From the NCBI GenBank assembly GCA_014654775.1, contig JACVZW010000014.1, positions 1 through 64,000 of the forward strand: DNA of 64,000 nucleotides. Direction: 5' to 3'. The notes beneath the pieces are model-generated. The model searched no databases. It saw nothing but the letters and a program-made list of their open reading frames with translations, and was not told the DNA's origin. Within the stretch, counting starts at the first letter, position 1; each line of letters begins with the position of its first letter. This stretch comes from Paracoccaceae bacterium. GTDB taxonomy: Bacteria > Pseudomonadota > Alphaproteobacteria > Rhodobacterales > Rhodobacteraceae. The translations under genes and the position numbers were made by a program. Below, piece after piece: positions 43,992-52,058 of the stretch.

Positions 43992-46196
43992 ATGATGGAT
44001 CGCTGCGAGATCGTGCATGAAAACTTCCTGCGCCGGGTGGCCGCGCGGGACTTGCCGGAGGGGCGGGCACCATCCGGGCCGATGACGCGCGACGAGGCCC
44101 TCGCCGCCTACCGTGCCGCCTGCCTGACCCGCGCGCTGGATCGGCAAAGCCGCGCGATGCAGCGGGCCGGGCAAGGGTTCTACACCATCGGGTCGTCCGG
44201 GCACGAGGCGATGGCGGCTGTTGCGCTGGCGTTGCGGCCCGATGACATGGCCTTCCTTCACTACCGTGATGCGGCCTTCCAGATCGCGCGTGCCGGGCAG
44301 GTGCCGGGGCAGGACCCGATGTGGGACATCCTTCTGTCCTTCGCCTCGTCCTCCGAAGACCCGATCTCGGGCGGGCGGCACAAGGTGCTCGGGTCGCGCG
44401 CGCTGATGATCCCGCCACAGACATCCACCATCGCCTCGCATCTGCCCAAGGCGGTGGGGGCGGCCTATTCGGTGGGCGCGGCGCGGCGGCATCGGCCCGA
44501 ACACGCGATCCTGCCCGAGGATGCGGTCATCCTGTGCAGCTTCGGCGATGCCTCTGCCAACCATTCCACGGCGCAAGGGGCCTTCAACGCCGCGCAATGG
44601 ACGGCCTATCAATCCATCCCATTGCCCCTGCTCTTCGTCTGCGAAGATAACGGGATCGGGATTTCCACCCGCACGCCCGCTGGTTGGATCGAGGCGACGT
44701 TCAGCGCCCGCCCCGGCCTGCGCTATATCAAGGCCGACGGGCTCGATCTCTTCGACACCTACCGCGCCGCGCGCGAGGTGGTGGATTGGGTGCGCAGCCG
44801 CCGCAAGCCCGCCTTCCTGCACCTGCGCACGATCCGCCTCTTCGGCCATGCCGGCGCGGATGTGCCAACGACCTATCTCCCGCGCGAGGTTGTTGAGGGC
44901 GAAGAGGCGCAGGACCCCCTGCTGCACGCCGTCCGTCTGCTGGATCAGGCCGGGGTGATGGACCCTGACGCAGCGCTGGCGATCTACACCGAAACCTGCG
45001 ACCGCGTGGCCCAAGTGGCGGAACAGGCCGTCACGCGGCCCCGCCTGCAGACAGCCACCGACGTGATGGCCAGCCTGATCCCCCCCCGGCGCACAAACCG
45101 CCCCAGCAACGGCCCCACGCCGCAGGCGCGGGCGGCGGCCTTCGGGGCCGACCTCAAGGCGATGGAAGACCCGCAAATCCTGTCGCGCCTTGTGAACTGG
45201 GCACTGACCGACCTGATGCTCGCCCATCCCGAGATCGTGCTGATGGGCGAGGATGTGGGAAAGAAGGGCGGCGTCTACGGCGTGACGCAGAAACTGCAAG
45301 CGCGGTTCGGCGCGGACCGGGTGATCGACACGCTGCTGGATGAACAGTCGATCCTCGGCCTTGCCATCGGCATGGCGCAGAACGGCTTTGTGCCGATGCC
45401 GGAAATCCAGTTCCTCGCCTATCTCCACAACGCCGAAGATCAGATCAGGGGCGAAGCCGCGACGCTGCCTTTCTTCTCCAACGGCCAGTTCAGCAATCCG
45501 ATGGTGCTGCGCATCGCAGGGCTGGGCTATCAAAAGGGCTTCGGCGGACATTTCCACAACGACAATTCGCTGGCCGTGCTCCGCGACATTCCCGGCGTGA
45601 TCCTTGCCGTGCCATCGGACGGGGCCGAGGCGGCGATGATGCTGCGCGAATGCGTCAGGCTGGCGCGGGAAGAGCAACGGGTGGTGGTCTTCCTTGAACC
45701 CATCGCGCTGTATCCGATGCGCGATCTTCATGCGGAGAAGGATGGCGGCTGGCTGCGTCCCTACCCCGACCCGTCGCGGCGCATCCCCTTTGGCGAGGTG
45801 GGGGTGACGGGCGAAGGCACCGACCTCGCCATCGTGACCTTCGGCAATGGCGTTTACCTGTCGCATCAGGCCCTGCCCGCACTTGCGGCCGCGGGGATCA
45901 AGGCGCGCATCGTCGATCTGCGCTGGATCGCGCCCCTGCCCAAGCCGGGGATCAGCGCGGCGGTGCAGGGCTGCGCCCATGTGCTCGTGGTCGATGAGAC
46001 GCGGCATTCCGGCGGGATGGCCGAGGCGGTGATGGCCCATCTGGCCGAAGTGTCGCCCGCCCGCATCGCGCGGATCACGGCCGAGGACAGCTTTATCGCC
46101 ACTGGCCCCGCATATGCTGCCACGATGCCGTCAAAGGATGGGATCGTTGCGGCGGCGCTGCGCCTGACCGGGCGCACCGGGCCGGGACCCCGCTGA
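43992..46196 (+). CDS. Fused E1 alpha-beta thiamine pyrophosphate dehydrogenase
   Basis: A 734-residue 2-oxo acid dehydrogenase E1 protein with both subunits in one chain. The alpha part (about 35-330) has the TPP motif starting FGDASANHSTAQG (184-196) and ending near CEDNGIGI (217-224). The beta part (about 395-720) has GEDVGKKGGVYGVT and the C-terminal transketolase domain (about 580-705). It resembles branched-chain 2-oxoacid or acetoin E1 enzymes. No E2 or E3 gene is near, so partners must be elsewhere. It shares the strand of the TetR gene, 96 bases downstream. The start may be ATG 43992 or 43995. Confidence 0.85.
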   Translation: MMDRCEIVHENFLRRVAARDLPEGRAPSGPMTRDEALAAYRAACLTRALDRQSRAMQRAGQGFYTIGSSGHEAMAAVALALRPDDMAFLHYRDAAFQIARAGQVPGQDPMWDILLSFASSSEDPISGGRHKVLGSRALMIPPQTSTIASHLPKAVGAAYSVGAARRHRPEHAILPEDAVILCSFGDASANHSTAQGAFNAAQWTAYQSIPLPLLFVCEDNGIGISTRTPAGWIEATFSARPGLRYIKADGLDLFDTYRAAREVVDWVRSRRKPAFLHLRTIRLFGHAGADVPTTYLPREVVEGEEAQDPLLHAVRLLDQAGVMDPDAALAIYTETCDRVAQVAEQAVTRPRLQTATDVMASLIPPRRTNRPSNGPTPQARAAAFGADLKAMEDPQILSRLVNWALTDLMLAHPEIVLMGEDVGKKGGVYGVTQKLQARFGADRVIDTLLDEQSILGLAIGMAQNGFVPMPEIQFLAYLHNAEDQIRGEAATLPFFSNGQFSNPMVLRIAGLGYQKGFGGHFHNDNSLAVLRDIPGVILAVPSDGAEAAMMLRECVRLAREEQRVVVFLEPIALYPMRDLHAEKDGGWLRPYPDPSRRIPFGEVGVTGEGTDLAIVTFGNGVYLSHQALPALAAAGIKARIVDLRWIAPLPKPGISAAVQGCAHVLVVDETRHSGGMAEAVMAHLAEVSPARIARITAEDSFIATGPAYAATMPSKDGIVAAALRLTGRTGPGPR

Positions 46197-46583
46197 CGAC
46201 TCCCCGCCCGAAAAAGCTGCTTTCTGCCCCTGCACAGGCTGCAGATTCGCCCTTCGACACGGCGTGATGTCCCGTCCGGGCATCAACCGAAGGTGGATGG
46301 CCGCGCCCGGCCGTGCCGCCCCGCATGCCCAAGCGGGAACCAGCCCATGCCCCGGACCGGGGCCATTCGGCAGGAAAGCCCTTATATCCTTGGCATTGCT
46401 GCATAAACCAAGGTTTGTCCGCGTCATCCTTCGGTGCAGAGCCTGCCTTCAAACCCTCGGTCTATGGCGGGACCGACTTTTCAACCCCATGACTTGACGC
46501 GTCGCGGGACAGACCCGCCGGCACACCTGTCGAGAGGGGAGGGGCAGAAGCCCCGCCCGGCAAAAGCAACAAAGGACAAGAGC
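46197..46583. other. Intergenic region
   Basis: A 387-base gap between the E1 gene and a small secreted-protein gene. No gene, repeat or strong hairpin is apparent. AAAGGACAAG close to 46584 is the ribosome-binding site of the next gene, whose promoter should also lie in here. Confidence 0.4.
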
Positions 46584-47024
46584 ATGAAGAAGACACATCG
46601 CATCCTCGCCATGACCGCAGCCGCTGTGGTCGCCGCGCAGGCGGGCTTTGCCCAGACGTCGACGACGACACCGACCGCGCCCGTGGCCCCGACCCCGGCC
46701 CCGATCAACCTTGATTTCCTCAGCTCGCTCTTTTCGGGTACGACCGCGCCGGATGAAGCGAGCATCCGCAGCGCCTTCTCCACCGCTGGCCTGACCGTCG
46801 AACGCTATCGCACCGGCTGGGATGGCGAGCTGCGCGTCCGCGCCACCACAGCCGATGGTCAAGAAGTCCGCGTCCGGGTGGAAGACGGCCAGGTCCGCTA
46901 TCGGGTTAAGTCCGGCGGCGACAGCACCGATGACAACGGCGCCGACAGCACCTCCGACGACAACGGCGCCAGCTCGGATTCGAATGGCGACAGCTCGGGC
47001 GGCAGCAACGGCGGCAACAGCTGA
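46584..47024 (+). CDS. Small secreted PepSY-like protein with acidic Ser/Asp/Gly tail
   Basis: A 146-residue exported protein. A Sec signal (MKKTHRILAMTAAAVVAAQAGFA) is cleaved near residue 23. A Thr/Pro-rich linker follows (25-45), then a compact domain (about 57-110) with the pattern GLTVERYRTGWDGELRVRA that looks PepSY-like, and finally a low-complexity tail rich in Asp, Ser, Asn and Gly (111-146). The tail DNA contains a near-exact tandem duplication (46920-46970). The function is unknown. The acidic tail could bind calcium or act as a flexible spacer. AAAGGA precedes the ATG. It has no obvious operon partner. Confidence 0.7.
   Translation: MKKTHRILAMTAAAVVAAQAGFAQTSTTTPTAPVAPTPAPINLDFLSSLFSGTTAPDEASIRSAFSTAGLTVERYRTGWDGELRVRATTADGQEVRVRVEDGQVRYRVKSGGDSTDDNGADSTSDDNGASSDSNGDSSGGSNGGNS
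46920..46970 (+). repeat. Imperfect tandem repeat in the acidic tail
   Basis: Two units, 24 bases (46920-46943) and 27 bases (46944-46970). Both begin GACAGCACC and end GACAACGGCGCC; they differ in the centre (GAT versus TCCGAC). In protein they give DSTDDNGA and DSTSDDNGA. This is a likely slippage-prone, length-variable site. Confidence 0.7.
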
Positions 47025-47056
47025 TCCGTCACGCGCCGAAACCCCTGCGGCATCGC

Positions 47057-47833
47057 CTAGCTTGGGCGGTGCCGCACCGGACCGCGGTTCTCGAACCAGC
47101 GGAAGGCCAGCACGATCAGCCCGGCCAGCGCCAGATAGGCCAAGGCCAGCAGCAAGAGCGGTTCATAGACGATGAACGTGTCCTGCCGCACCCGGCTGGC
47201 GACGGCATAGATCTCCACCACCGTGATCGTGGCCACCAGCGGCGTCGCCTTCATCTGCAGCACCGTCTCGCCCCCCAGCGTGGGCAGCACGGCGCGCACC
47301 GCCTGCGGCAGCCAAATGCGCCACAGGATCAGATGGCGCGGCATCCCCATCGCCCGCGCAGCCTCTAACTGCCCGCGCGGGACGGATCGGAAGGCCCCGC
47401 GCATCACCTCGCCCTCATATCCCGCGAAGGACAGGGTCAGCGCCAGCAAAGCGTAAGGCCATGCCTGCCGCAGGATCGGCCAGAGATCGCTTTCCCGGAT
47501 CCACGGATATTGCGGGAACAGCGACCCCAGCCCGTAATACAGCAACCAGATCTGCAACAGCAGCGGCGTGCCCCGGATCACCGTGCAGAAGACTTGCGCG
47601 GGCTTCGCCAGATACCACGGCCCCGCCGCCTGCGCCAAACCCAAGGGGATCGCCAGCGCCATCCCAAGGATCGACGACAGGATCAGCAGCCAAATCGTGC
47701 GCCACAGCCCTTCGGCCATCATCGGCGCGTATTTCGGCAGCCAGTCCCAGCGCATCTGCGTGACGCAGACATAGACCAGCCCCAGCCCGATCAGGATCAG
47801 GACGATGCGATGCGGCTGCAACCATCCCCGCAT
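47057..47833 (-). CDS. Polar amino acid ABC permease (HisM-like)
   Basis: A 258-residue inner-membrane permease with about five helices. The cytoplasmic loop ARAMGMPRHLILWRIWLPQAVRAVLPTLGG (from residue 164) is the HisM/GlnP family EAA motif. It is the last gene of a four-gene importer operon (ATPase, binding protein, two permeases). It begins four bases after the other permease stop. The substrate is a polar or basic amino acid or opine by family; the exact one is unknown. Confidence 0.88.
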   Translation of the reverse strand: MRGWLQPHRIVLILIGLGLVYVCVTQMRWDWLPKYAPMMAEGLWRTIWLLILSSILGMALAIPLGLAQAAGPWYLAKPAQVFCTVIRGTPLLLQIWLLYYGLGSLFPQYPWIRESDLWPILRQAWPYALLALTLSFAGYEGEVMRGAFRSVPRGQLEAARAMGMPRHLILWRIWLPQAVRAVLPTLGGETVLQMKATPLVATITVVEIYAVASRVRQDTFIVYEPLLLLALAYLALAGLIVLAFRWFENRGPVRHRPS

Positions 47834-47837
47834 CACG

Positions 47838-48554
47838 TCAGCCCCCCGCATTGCGCGGCTCGCCCCGCCGCGCCCACCGTTCGATGCGCGCAAATGCCCA
47901 GCCGGACAGAAGGGTGATGATCAGATAGATCACCCCCGCCGCCATGAAGAACGTAAAGAAGGCCTTGGTTGTACTGGCCGCCTGCCGCGTCGCGAAGGTC
48001 AGTTCGGAAAAGCCCACCACCGCCAGAAGCGCCGTATCCTTGGTGGCGATCAGCCACAGGTTCGCCAGCCCCGGCATGGCAAGGCCCAGCATAGAGGGAA
48101 AGATGATCCGCCGCGCCATCAGGAAGGGTGGCATCCCCATCGCCTTGGCCGCCTCCACCTGCCCCTGCGGCACGGCCAGCAGCGCACCGCGCAGCACCTC
48201 GGTCGCATAGGCGCCCTGCACCACGCCCAGAACGGCGATACCCGCAGCCACGCCGGAAATCTGAATCCGCTCATGCCCCAAGGCAATCAGGATCTGGTTC
48301 ACCAGATCGGTCACCCCGAAATACAGGATCAGGATCAGGATCAGTTCCGGCACCGCCCGGACGATGGTGGTGTACATCGCCAGCAGGTCGCGGGTGACCG
48401 GGCCGCCATGCAGCTTGCCCCACGCTCCCAAAGTGCCAAGGATCAGGCCGAGGCCGAAGGCCCCGACCGCGATCAGCAAAGAATTCCAAAGCCCGGCCAG
48501 AAGGGTGGCCCCCCAGCCGGGCGGGGAATAGGCAAGCAGGTGGAGGGTTTCCAC
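47838..48554 (-). CDS. Polar amino acid ABC permease (HisQ-like)
   Basis: A 238-residue inner-membrane permease with about five helices. The EAA-type loop is VEAAKAMGMPPFLMARRIIFP (from residue 136). It pairs with the HisM-like subunit, as in HisQM heterodimers. It follows the binding-protein gene by 25 bases. Confidence 0.88.
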   Translation of the reverse strand: METLHLLAYSPPGWGATLLAGLWNSLLIAVGAFGLGLILGTLGAWGKLHGGPVTRDLLAMYTTIVRAVPELILILILYFGVTDLVNQILIALGHERIQISGVAAGIAVLGVVQGAYATEVLRGALLAVPQGQVEAAKAMGMPPFLMARRIIFPSMLGLAMPGLANLWLIATKDTALLAVVGFSELTFATRQAASTTKAFFTFFMAAGVIYLIITLLSGWAFARIERWARRGEPRNAGG

Positions 48555-48579
48555 GCCCCTCTTCCCCTAGGACCCTGCC

Positions 48580-49356
48580 TCAGTTCCCGTAGATCGACGA
48601 GGCGAAATAGCCCGCCGTGACCTTGTCATAGGTGCCATCGGCCAGAACCCCGGCGATGCCCTTGTTGAAGGCGGCCTTCAGGTCGTCCTCGCCCTTGCGC
48701 AGACCCACGCCGACACCCAAGCCCAGAACCGCCGGATCATCCGCCACGGTGCCCTTCACTTCGCAGCAGGCCTGACCTTCCGGCGTGGCAAGGAAGGCAT
48801 CCAGAGCGATGCTGTCGGCCTGGATCGCGTCGATCCGCCCCGCCACGAGGTCTTGGTTCGCCTCATCCTGCGTCTGATAGGTTTTCACCTCGGCGGCGAC
48901 GGGGGCGAAATACTTCTCGACATAGGCCTGATGGACGGTCGACACCTGCACCCCGATGATCTTGCCGGTCAGGCCCTCGGGCGTGGCGTCCATCTCCATC
49001 CCCTTGGTGCCGACGACGACGGTGGGCGTGTTGTAATACTTGTCCGAGAAGTCGATGGTCTTCATCCGCTCTTCGGTGATCGACATCGACGCCATGATCG
49101 CGTCGATCTGGCCCGCCGTCAGCGCCGGGATGATGCCGTCCCATGCCACCGGCACGATCTCGCAGGTCAGGCCACCCGCGGCGCAGATCGCGCCGATCAT
49201 CTCCACCTCCCAGCCGACCCATGCGCCGCTGGCATCTTGGCTGGCGAAGGGCGGATAAGCCTCGGCGGCGATGCCCACCTTGACGGTTTCGGCGCTGGCG
49301 ACACCGGCCATCAGGCCGAAGGAAAGCGCAAGCGCGGCGGTCATTGCTTTTTTCAT
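48580..49356 (-). CDS. Amino acid ABC substrate-binding protein (SBP family 3)
   Basis: A 258-residue periplasmic protein. A Sec signal (about 1-22, ending GVASA) is followed by a family 3 solute-binding domain with VKVGIAAEAYPPFAS at the mature start and SMSITEERMKTIDFSDKYY around 94-112. The arginine in this second motif normally binds the ligand carboxylate. HisJ/ArgT/opine-type specificity is likely but not resolvable. It is encoded between the ATPase and permease genes. Confidence 0.9.
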   Translation of the reverse strand: MKKAMTAALALSFGLMAGVASAETVKVGIAAEAYPPFASQDASGAWVGWEVEMIGAICAAGGLTCEIVPVAWDGIIPALTAGQIDAIMASMSITEERMKTIDFSDKYYNTPTVVVGTKGMEMDATPEGLTGKIIGVQVSTVHQAYVEKYFAPVAAEVKTYQTQDEANQDLVAGRIDAIQADSIALDAFLATPEGQACCEVKGTVADDPAVLGLGVGVGLRKGEDDLKAAFNKGIAGVLADGTYDKVTAGYFASSIYGN

Positions 49357-49392
49357 GTGTCAGACTCCCTGATCTGGTTTCTTTTTCCCCTC

Positions 49393-50193
49393 TCAGCCCA
49401 CGGACCGGAGGAATTGTTGCAGGCGCGGCGATTGCGGTGCGCCGAACACCTGTTCGGGCGGGCCTTGTTCTTCGACCTGCCCATTGGCGAGGAAGATGAC
49501 ATGGCTCGCCACCTCCCGCGCAAATTTCATCTCATGCGTCACAAGGATCATCGTCCGCCCCTCGGCGGCCAATCCCCGGATCACCGCCAGCACCTCGCCC
49601 ACCAATTCGGGGTCAAGGGCCGACGTCGGTTCGTCAAACAGCATCGCGCGCGGTTCGATGCACAGCGCCCGCGCAATGGCCGCGCGCTGCTGCTGGCCGC
49701 CAGACAGGAAGGCGGGATAGCTGTCGGCCTTCTCGGCAAGGCCCACCCGGGCAAGCAGGGTCTTCGCGCGTTCCACCGCCTCGGCCTTTGATACGCCAAG
49801 GACGTGGACCGGCACTTCGATCAGGTTGTCCAGCACCGTCTTGTGGGTCCAGAGGTTAAAGCTCTGGAACACCATCCCCAGACTGCGGCGGATGCGTTCG
49901 ATCTGCCGCCTGTCCGCCGCGCCGCCACCATCGGGGCGCTGGCGCACCTCTTCCCCGGCGATCACGATCCGACCCGCGCTCGGGGTTTCAAGAAAGTTGA
50001 TGCAGCGCAGCATGGTGGACTTGCCCGAACCGGACCCGCCGATCACCGCGATCACGTCGCCCTCATGCGCGGTCAGATCGACGCCCTTCAGAACCTCGTG
50101 CGGGCCAAAGGATTTGCGCAGGCCTTCCACCCGGATCGCCTCGGCGGCGGTCTTGTCTGTGCGGGGAACCGTAACGCCCAAGCCCAAGCCCAC
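49393..50193 (-). CDS. Polar amino acid ABC ATPase (HisP-like)
   Basis: A 266-residue importer ATPase. Walker A GGSGSGKST spans 52-60, the signature LSGGQQQR follows near 164 and Walker B MLFDEPTSALDP near 184-195. It heads the four-gene operon, in which ATPase, binding protein and permeases lie in that order. The start used is a GTG at 50193 without a strong ribosome-binding site; a start a few codons inside is possible. The N-terminal extension of about 18 residues before the AIRVEGL strand is unusual. Confidence 0.88.
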   Translation of the reverse strand: MGLGLGVTVPRTDKTAAEAIRVEGLRKSFGPHEVLKGVDLTAHEGDVIAVIGGSGSGKSTMLRCINFLETPSAGRIVIAGEEVRQRPDGGGAADRRQIERIRRSLGMVFQSFNLWTHKTVLDNLIEVPVHVLGVSKAEAVERAKTLLARVGLAEKADSYPAFLSGGQQQRAAIARALCIEPRAMLFDEPTSALDPELVGEVLAVIRGLAAEGRTMILVTHEMKFAREVASHVIFLANGQVEEQGPPEQVFGAPQSPRLQQFLRSVG

Positions 50194-50449
50194 CTTGTTG
50201 TTCGTCCGAAGAACAGGTTAGCCGCGCCACGCCCCGGTCTGGCAAGCAAAATCGCACACCGCCCGGAAAGACCCCGGCACAGGCTCACTTCCGATGACGT
50301 CTGCGTGATCCCGGGCCGCATCCGGCCCGCAAAAGGGCCAAATCCGGCGCAGGCAAGCCACTGCGTCACGCTGCCGCACTTCCGCCGGACCGCGGCATGG
50401 CCACCTCGGACGCAAGCAAGCCAGAAAAGCAAAACGGAGGAGCAACAGG

Positions 50450-50866
50450 ATGTCAGGTCTGTTTCGCGGAACATGGATCGTCGTCGCCTGCCCCGATGGC
50501 GCAATGATCCTTGAGAATGCCGGATGCATGCGCCAGCCGGACTTGCGGCTGATCGACCGGATGGATGCGCCCGAAACGCCGCGCCCTGATGGCTGGGCAG
50601 ACCTTCCCGAAGTGACGGACCGCAACCGTCTGGCCATCACGGCGCTGGCCGCGCAGCTTGTCGGGCGTCTGGCGCGCGAAGCGGCGCGCGGGCGGGCGGA
50701 CCGGCTTGTCCTCGCCGCACCGGACCCCCTGCTTGATGCGATCCGCGCCCGTCTGGACGCCGATCTGGAACAGCGCGTTGTCCTTGCCCTGCCGCGCCGC
50801 CTGACGCAGGAACCGCTCGGCACCATCATGTCCGAAGTCAACGCCGCCCTGCAGCGGGCGGCCTGA
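50450..50866 (+). CDS. baeRF family 12 / host-attachment-type protein
   Basis: A 138-residue cytoplasmic protein. It has the family pattern TWIVVACPDGAMILEN at the start, a helix-rich middle (VGRLAREAARGRADRLVLAAPDPLLDAIRARL) and the end VVLALPRRLTQEPLGTIMSEV. The group is named host attachment in databases and belongs to the archaeo-eukaryotic release-factor-like fold. Some relatives are induced by stress, but the function is unproven. It stands alone, divergent from the amino acid importer. The name should not be read as a phage function. Confidence 0.75.
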   Translation: MSGLFRGTWIVVACPDGAMILENAGCMRQPDLRLIDRMDAPETPRPDGWADLPEVTDRNRLAITALAAQLVGRLAREAARGRADRLVLAAPDPLLDAIRARLDADLEQRVVLALPRRLTQEPLGTIMSEVNAALQRAA

Positions 50867-51026
50867 CCCCTGTCCCCATGGGGGTATTCCGCCAACAGGC
50901 CCCGGGATGTGGCGGAATGCTGCTCAACCCATGACGTCTTATACTTTCAGGTAGTAGCATGGCTTTCGTCGGTCTTGCACCCTGCACGTCCCTGCATAAA
51001 GTCGTCCCATTGCGGAGCGGTAGGCC

Positions 51027-51368
51027 ATGCTGATTGATGTCGATGTCGTTGAAGAGGTGCGCGAGACGCTGGGGGATGACACCTTCAACGCCTTCGTGCG
51101 TCGCATGCTGGACGAAGTAGCCGAGACGCAAGCCGCGCTGCTGCGCCTTCTGGCAGAGCGCGATTTCGAAACGCTGGCCCGGACGGCGCATCGCACCTCG
51201 GGATCGGCGGCCAGCATTGGGGCCAAGGGCCTACATGCCGCGCTGAAGGAAATCGAAAACGTCGCGCGCAGCGATGCGGCGGCACAGCGCCTGCCCGATC
51301 TGATCGCGGCCATTCCCTCTCGGGCGCAGGAAACATCGCTCGCCCTGTCGGCCGCCCTCGCAGGCTGA
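51027..51368 (+). CDS. Stand-alone Hpt (histidine phosphotransfer) protein
   Basis: A 113-residue all-helical protein with the phosphotransfer motif ARTAHRTSGSAASIGAKGL, whose probable phospho-histidine is H55. Hpt proteins shuttle phosphate between hybrid kinases and response regulators. A hybrid kinase is encoded at 60872 and a response regulator at 825, but both are distant and a link is speculative. It is convergent with the TetR gene at 51386, with only 17 bases between stops. Confidence 0.82.
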   Translation: MLIDVDVVEEVRETLGDDTFNAFVRRMLDEVAETQAALLRLLAERDFETLARTAHRTSGSAASIGAKGLHAALKEIENVARSDAAAQRLPDLIAAIPSRAQETSLALSAALAG

Positions 51369-51385
51369 CCTGCCCTTACTGGGGA

Positions 51386-51970
51386 TCAGCCAAGCGCGCG
51401 GGCGAACAGCGCAGCGAGACGCGCCTGACCTGCGCGATACTCTTCCATCCCCCGGACAGACGTCTTCAGTCCCTTGACCGAGGTGATGATCGTCCCCGCC
51501 ACGTCCCGCGCCGTGCCCAGCCCCGGCGGAATCGTTCGGCGCGCCAGCCAGTCGCCCAAGACCTCCACCATCCGCGCCTCGCCCGCCGCCGCCAGATCGC
51601 CGGTGACCGAAAAACCCGCATCCATCAGCTCTTCGCCATGCGGGGTGGTCAGCACCGCCTCCATGAACTTGCCATCCTTGGCGATAAAGGCCGCGAGCAA
51701 GGCCTGTTCCAGCGTCTGCCCCGGTTGGTCCAGAGCGGCGGTCATGTCGCGCAACGCCTCGTCAAAGTAACGCAGGGCGAGAGAGCGGAAGATGTCTTCC
51801 TTGTTGCGGAAGTGCAGATAAAGGGCGCTGCGCGAAATCCCTGCGCCCTTGGCGATGTCATCCATCGCGGTGCGCCGATAGCCATAGGTCGCGAATGCCC
51901 GAAAGGCGGCGTCAAGGATCACATCCAGACGCTCCGGCATGGTCACAGAGTGCGGCGCTGCTTCGGCCAT
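51386..51970 (-). CDS. TetR-family regulator, divergent to the molybdenum oxidoreductase
   Basis: A 194-residue one-component repressor. The HTH is at about 26-58 with YRRTAMDDIAKGAGISRSAL and YLHFRNKEDIF. The C-terminal domain is of the AcrR/TetR_C type and binds an unknown ligand. ATG 51970 is chosen because it begins the usual short N-terminus. The 88 bases between it and the ferredoxin-subunit gene carry a strong palindrome, so it probably represses both itself and the iorAB-like pair. Confidence 0.88.
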   Translation of the reverse strand: MAEAAPHSVTMPERLDVILDAAFRAFATYGYRRTAMDDIAKGAGISRSALYLHFRNKEDIFRSLALRYFDEALRDMTAALDQPGQTLEQALLAAFIAKDGKFMEAVLTTPHGEELMDAGFSVTGDLAAAGEARMVEVLGDWLARRTIPPGLGTARDVAGTIITSVKGLKTSVRGMEEYRAGQARLAALFARALG

Positions 51971-51997
51971 GCAGACACCCTGACGTTTCCTCTCCAG

Positions 51998-52021
51998 AAT
52001 GTCAATTGACATCCTGACATT
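51998..52021. promoter_or_regulatory. Nested palindromes, candidate TetR operator
   Basis: A perfect 14-base palindrome ATGTCAATTGACAT (51999-52012) overlaps a wider inverted repeat with arms AATGTCA (51998-52004) and TGACATT (52015-52021). It is centred between the divergent TetR and ferredoxin-subunit starts. TGACAT appears three times counting both strands, which suits a cooperative TetR site. Confidence 0.6.
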
Positions 52022-52058
52022 TCTCGCCCATTTTGTCAGCAACGCAGAGGAGAGTCGG

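Noticed and set aside
42864-46040. A minus-strand open frame of more than 1000 codons
   Set aside because: It runs antisense to the TetR and E1 genes and out of frame over the aminotransferase. Its composition (Arg/His/Gly/Pro-rich) is typical of stop-poor antisense frames in high-GC DNA, and no family motif is present.
50450-50866. Reading the host-attachment annotation as phage-related
   Set aside because: The name is historical for the baeRF fold; no phage gene is nearby.
50874-50883. CCCCATGGGG dyad after the baeRF gene as a terminator
   Set aside because: It has no loop and no following T-run, so it is more likely a chance palindrome in GC-rich DNA.
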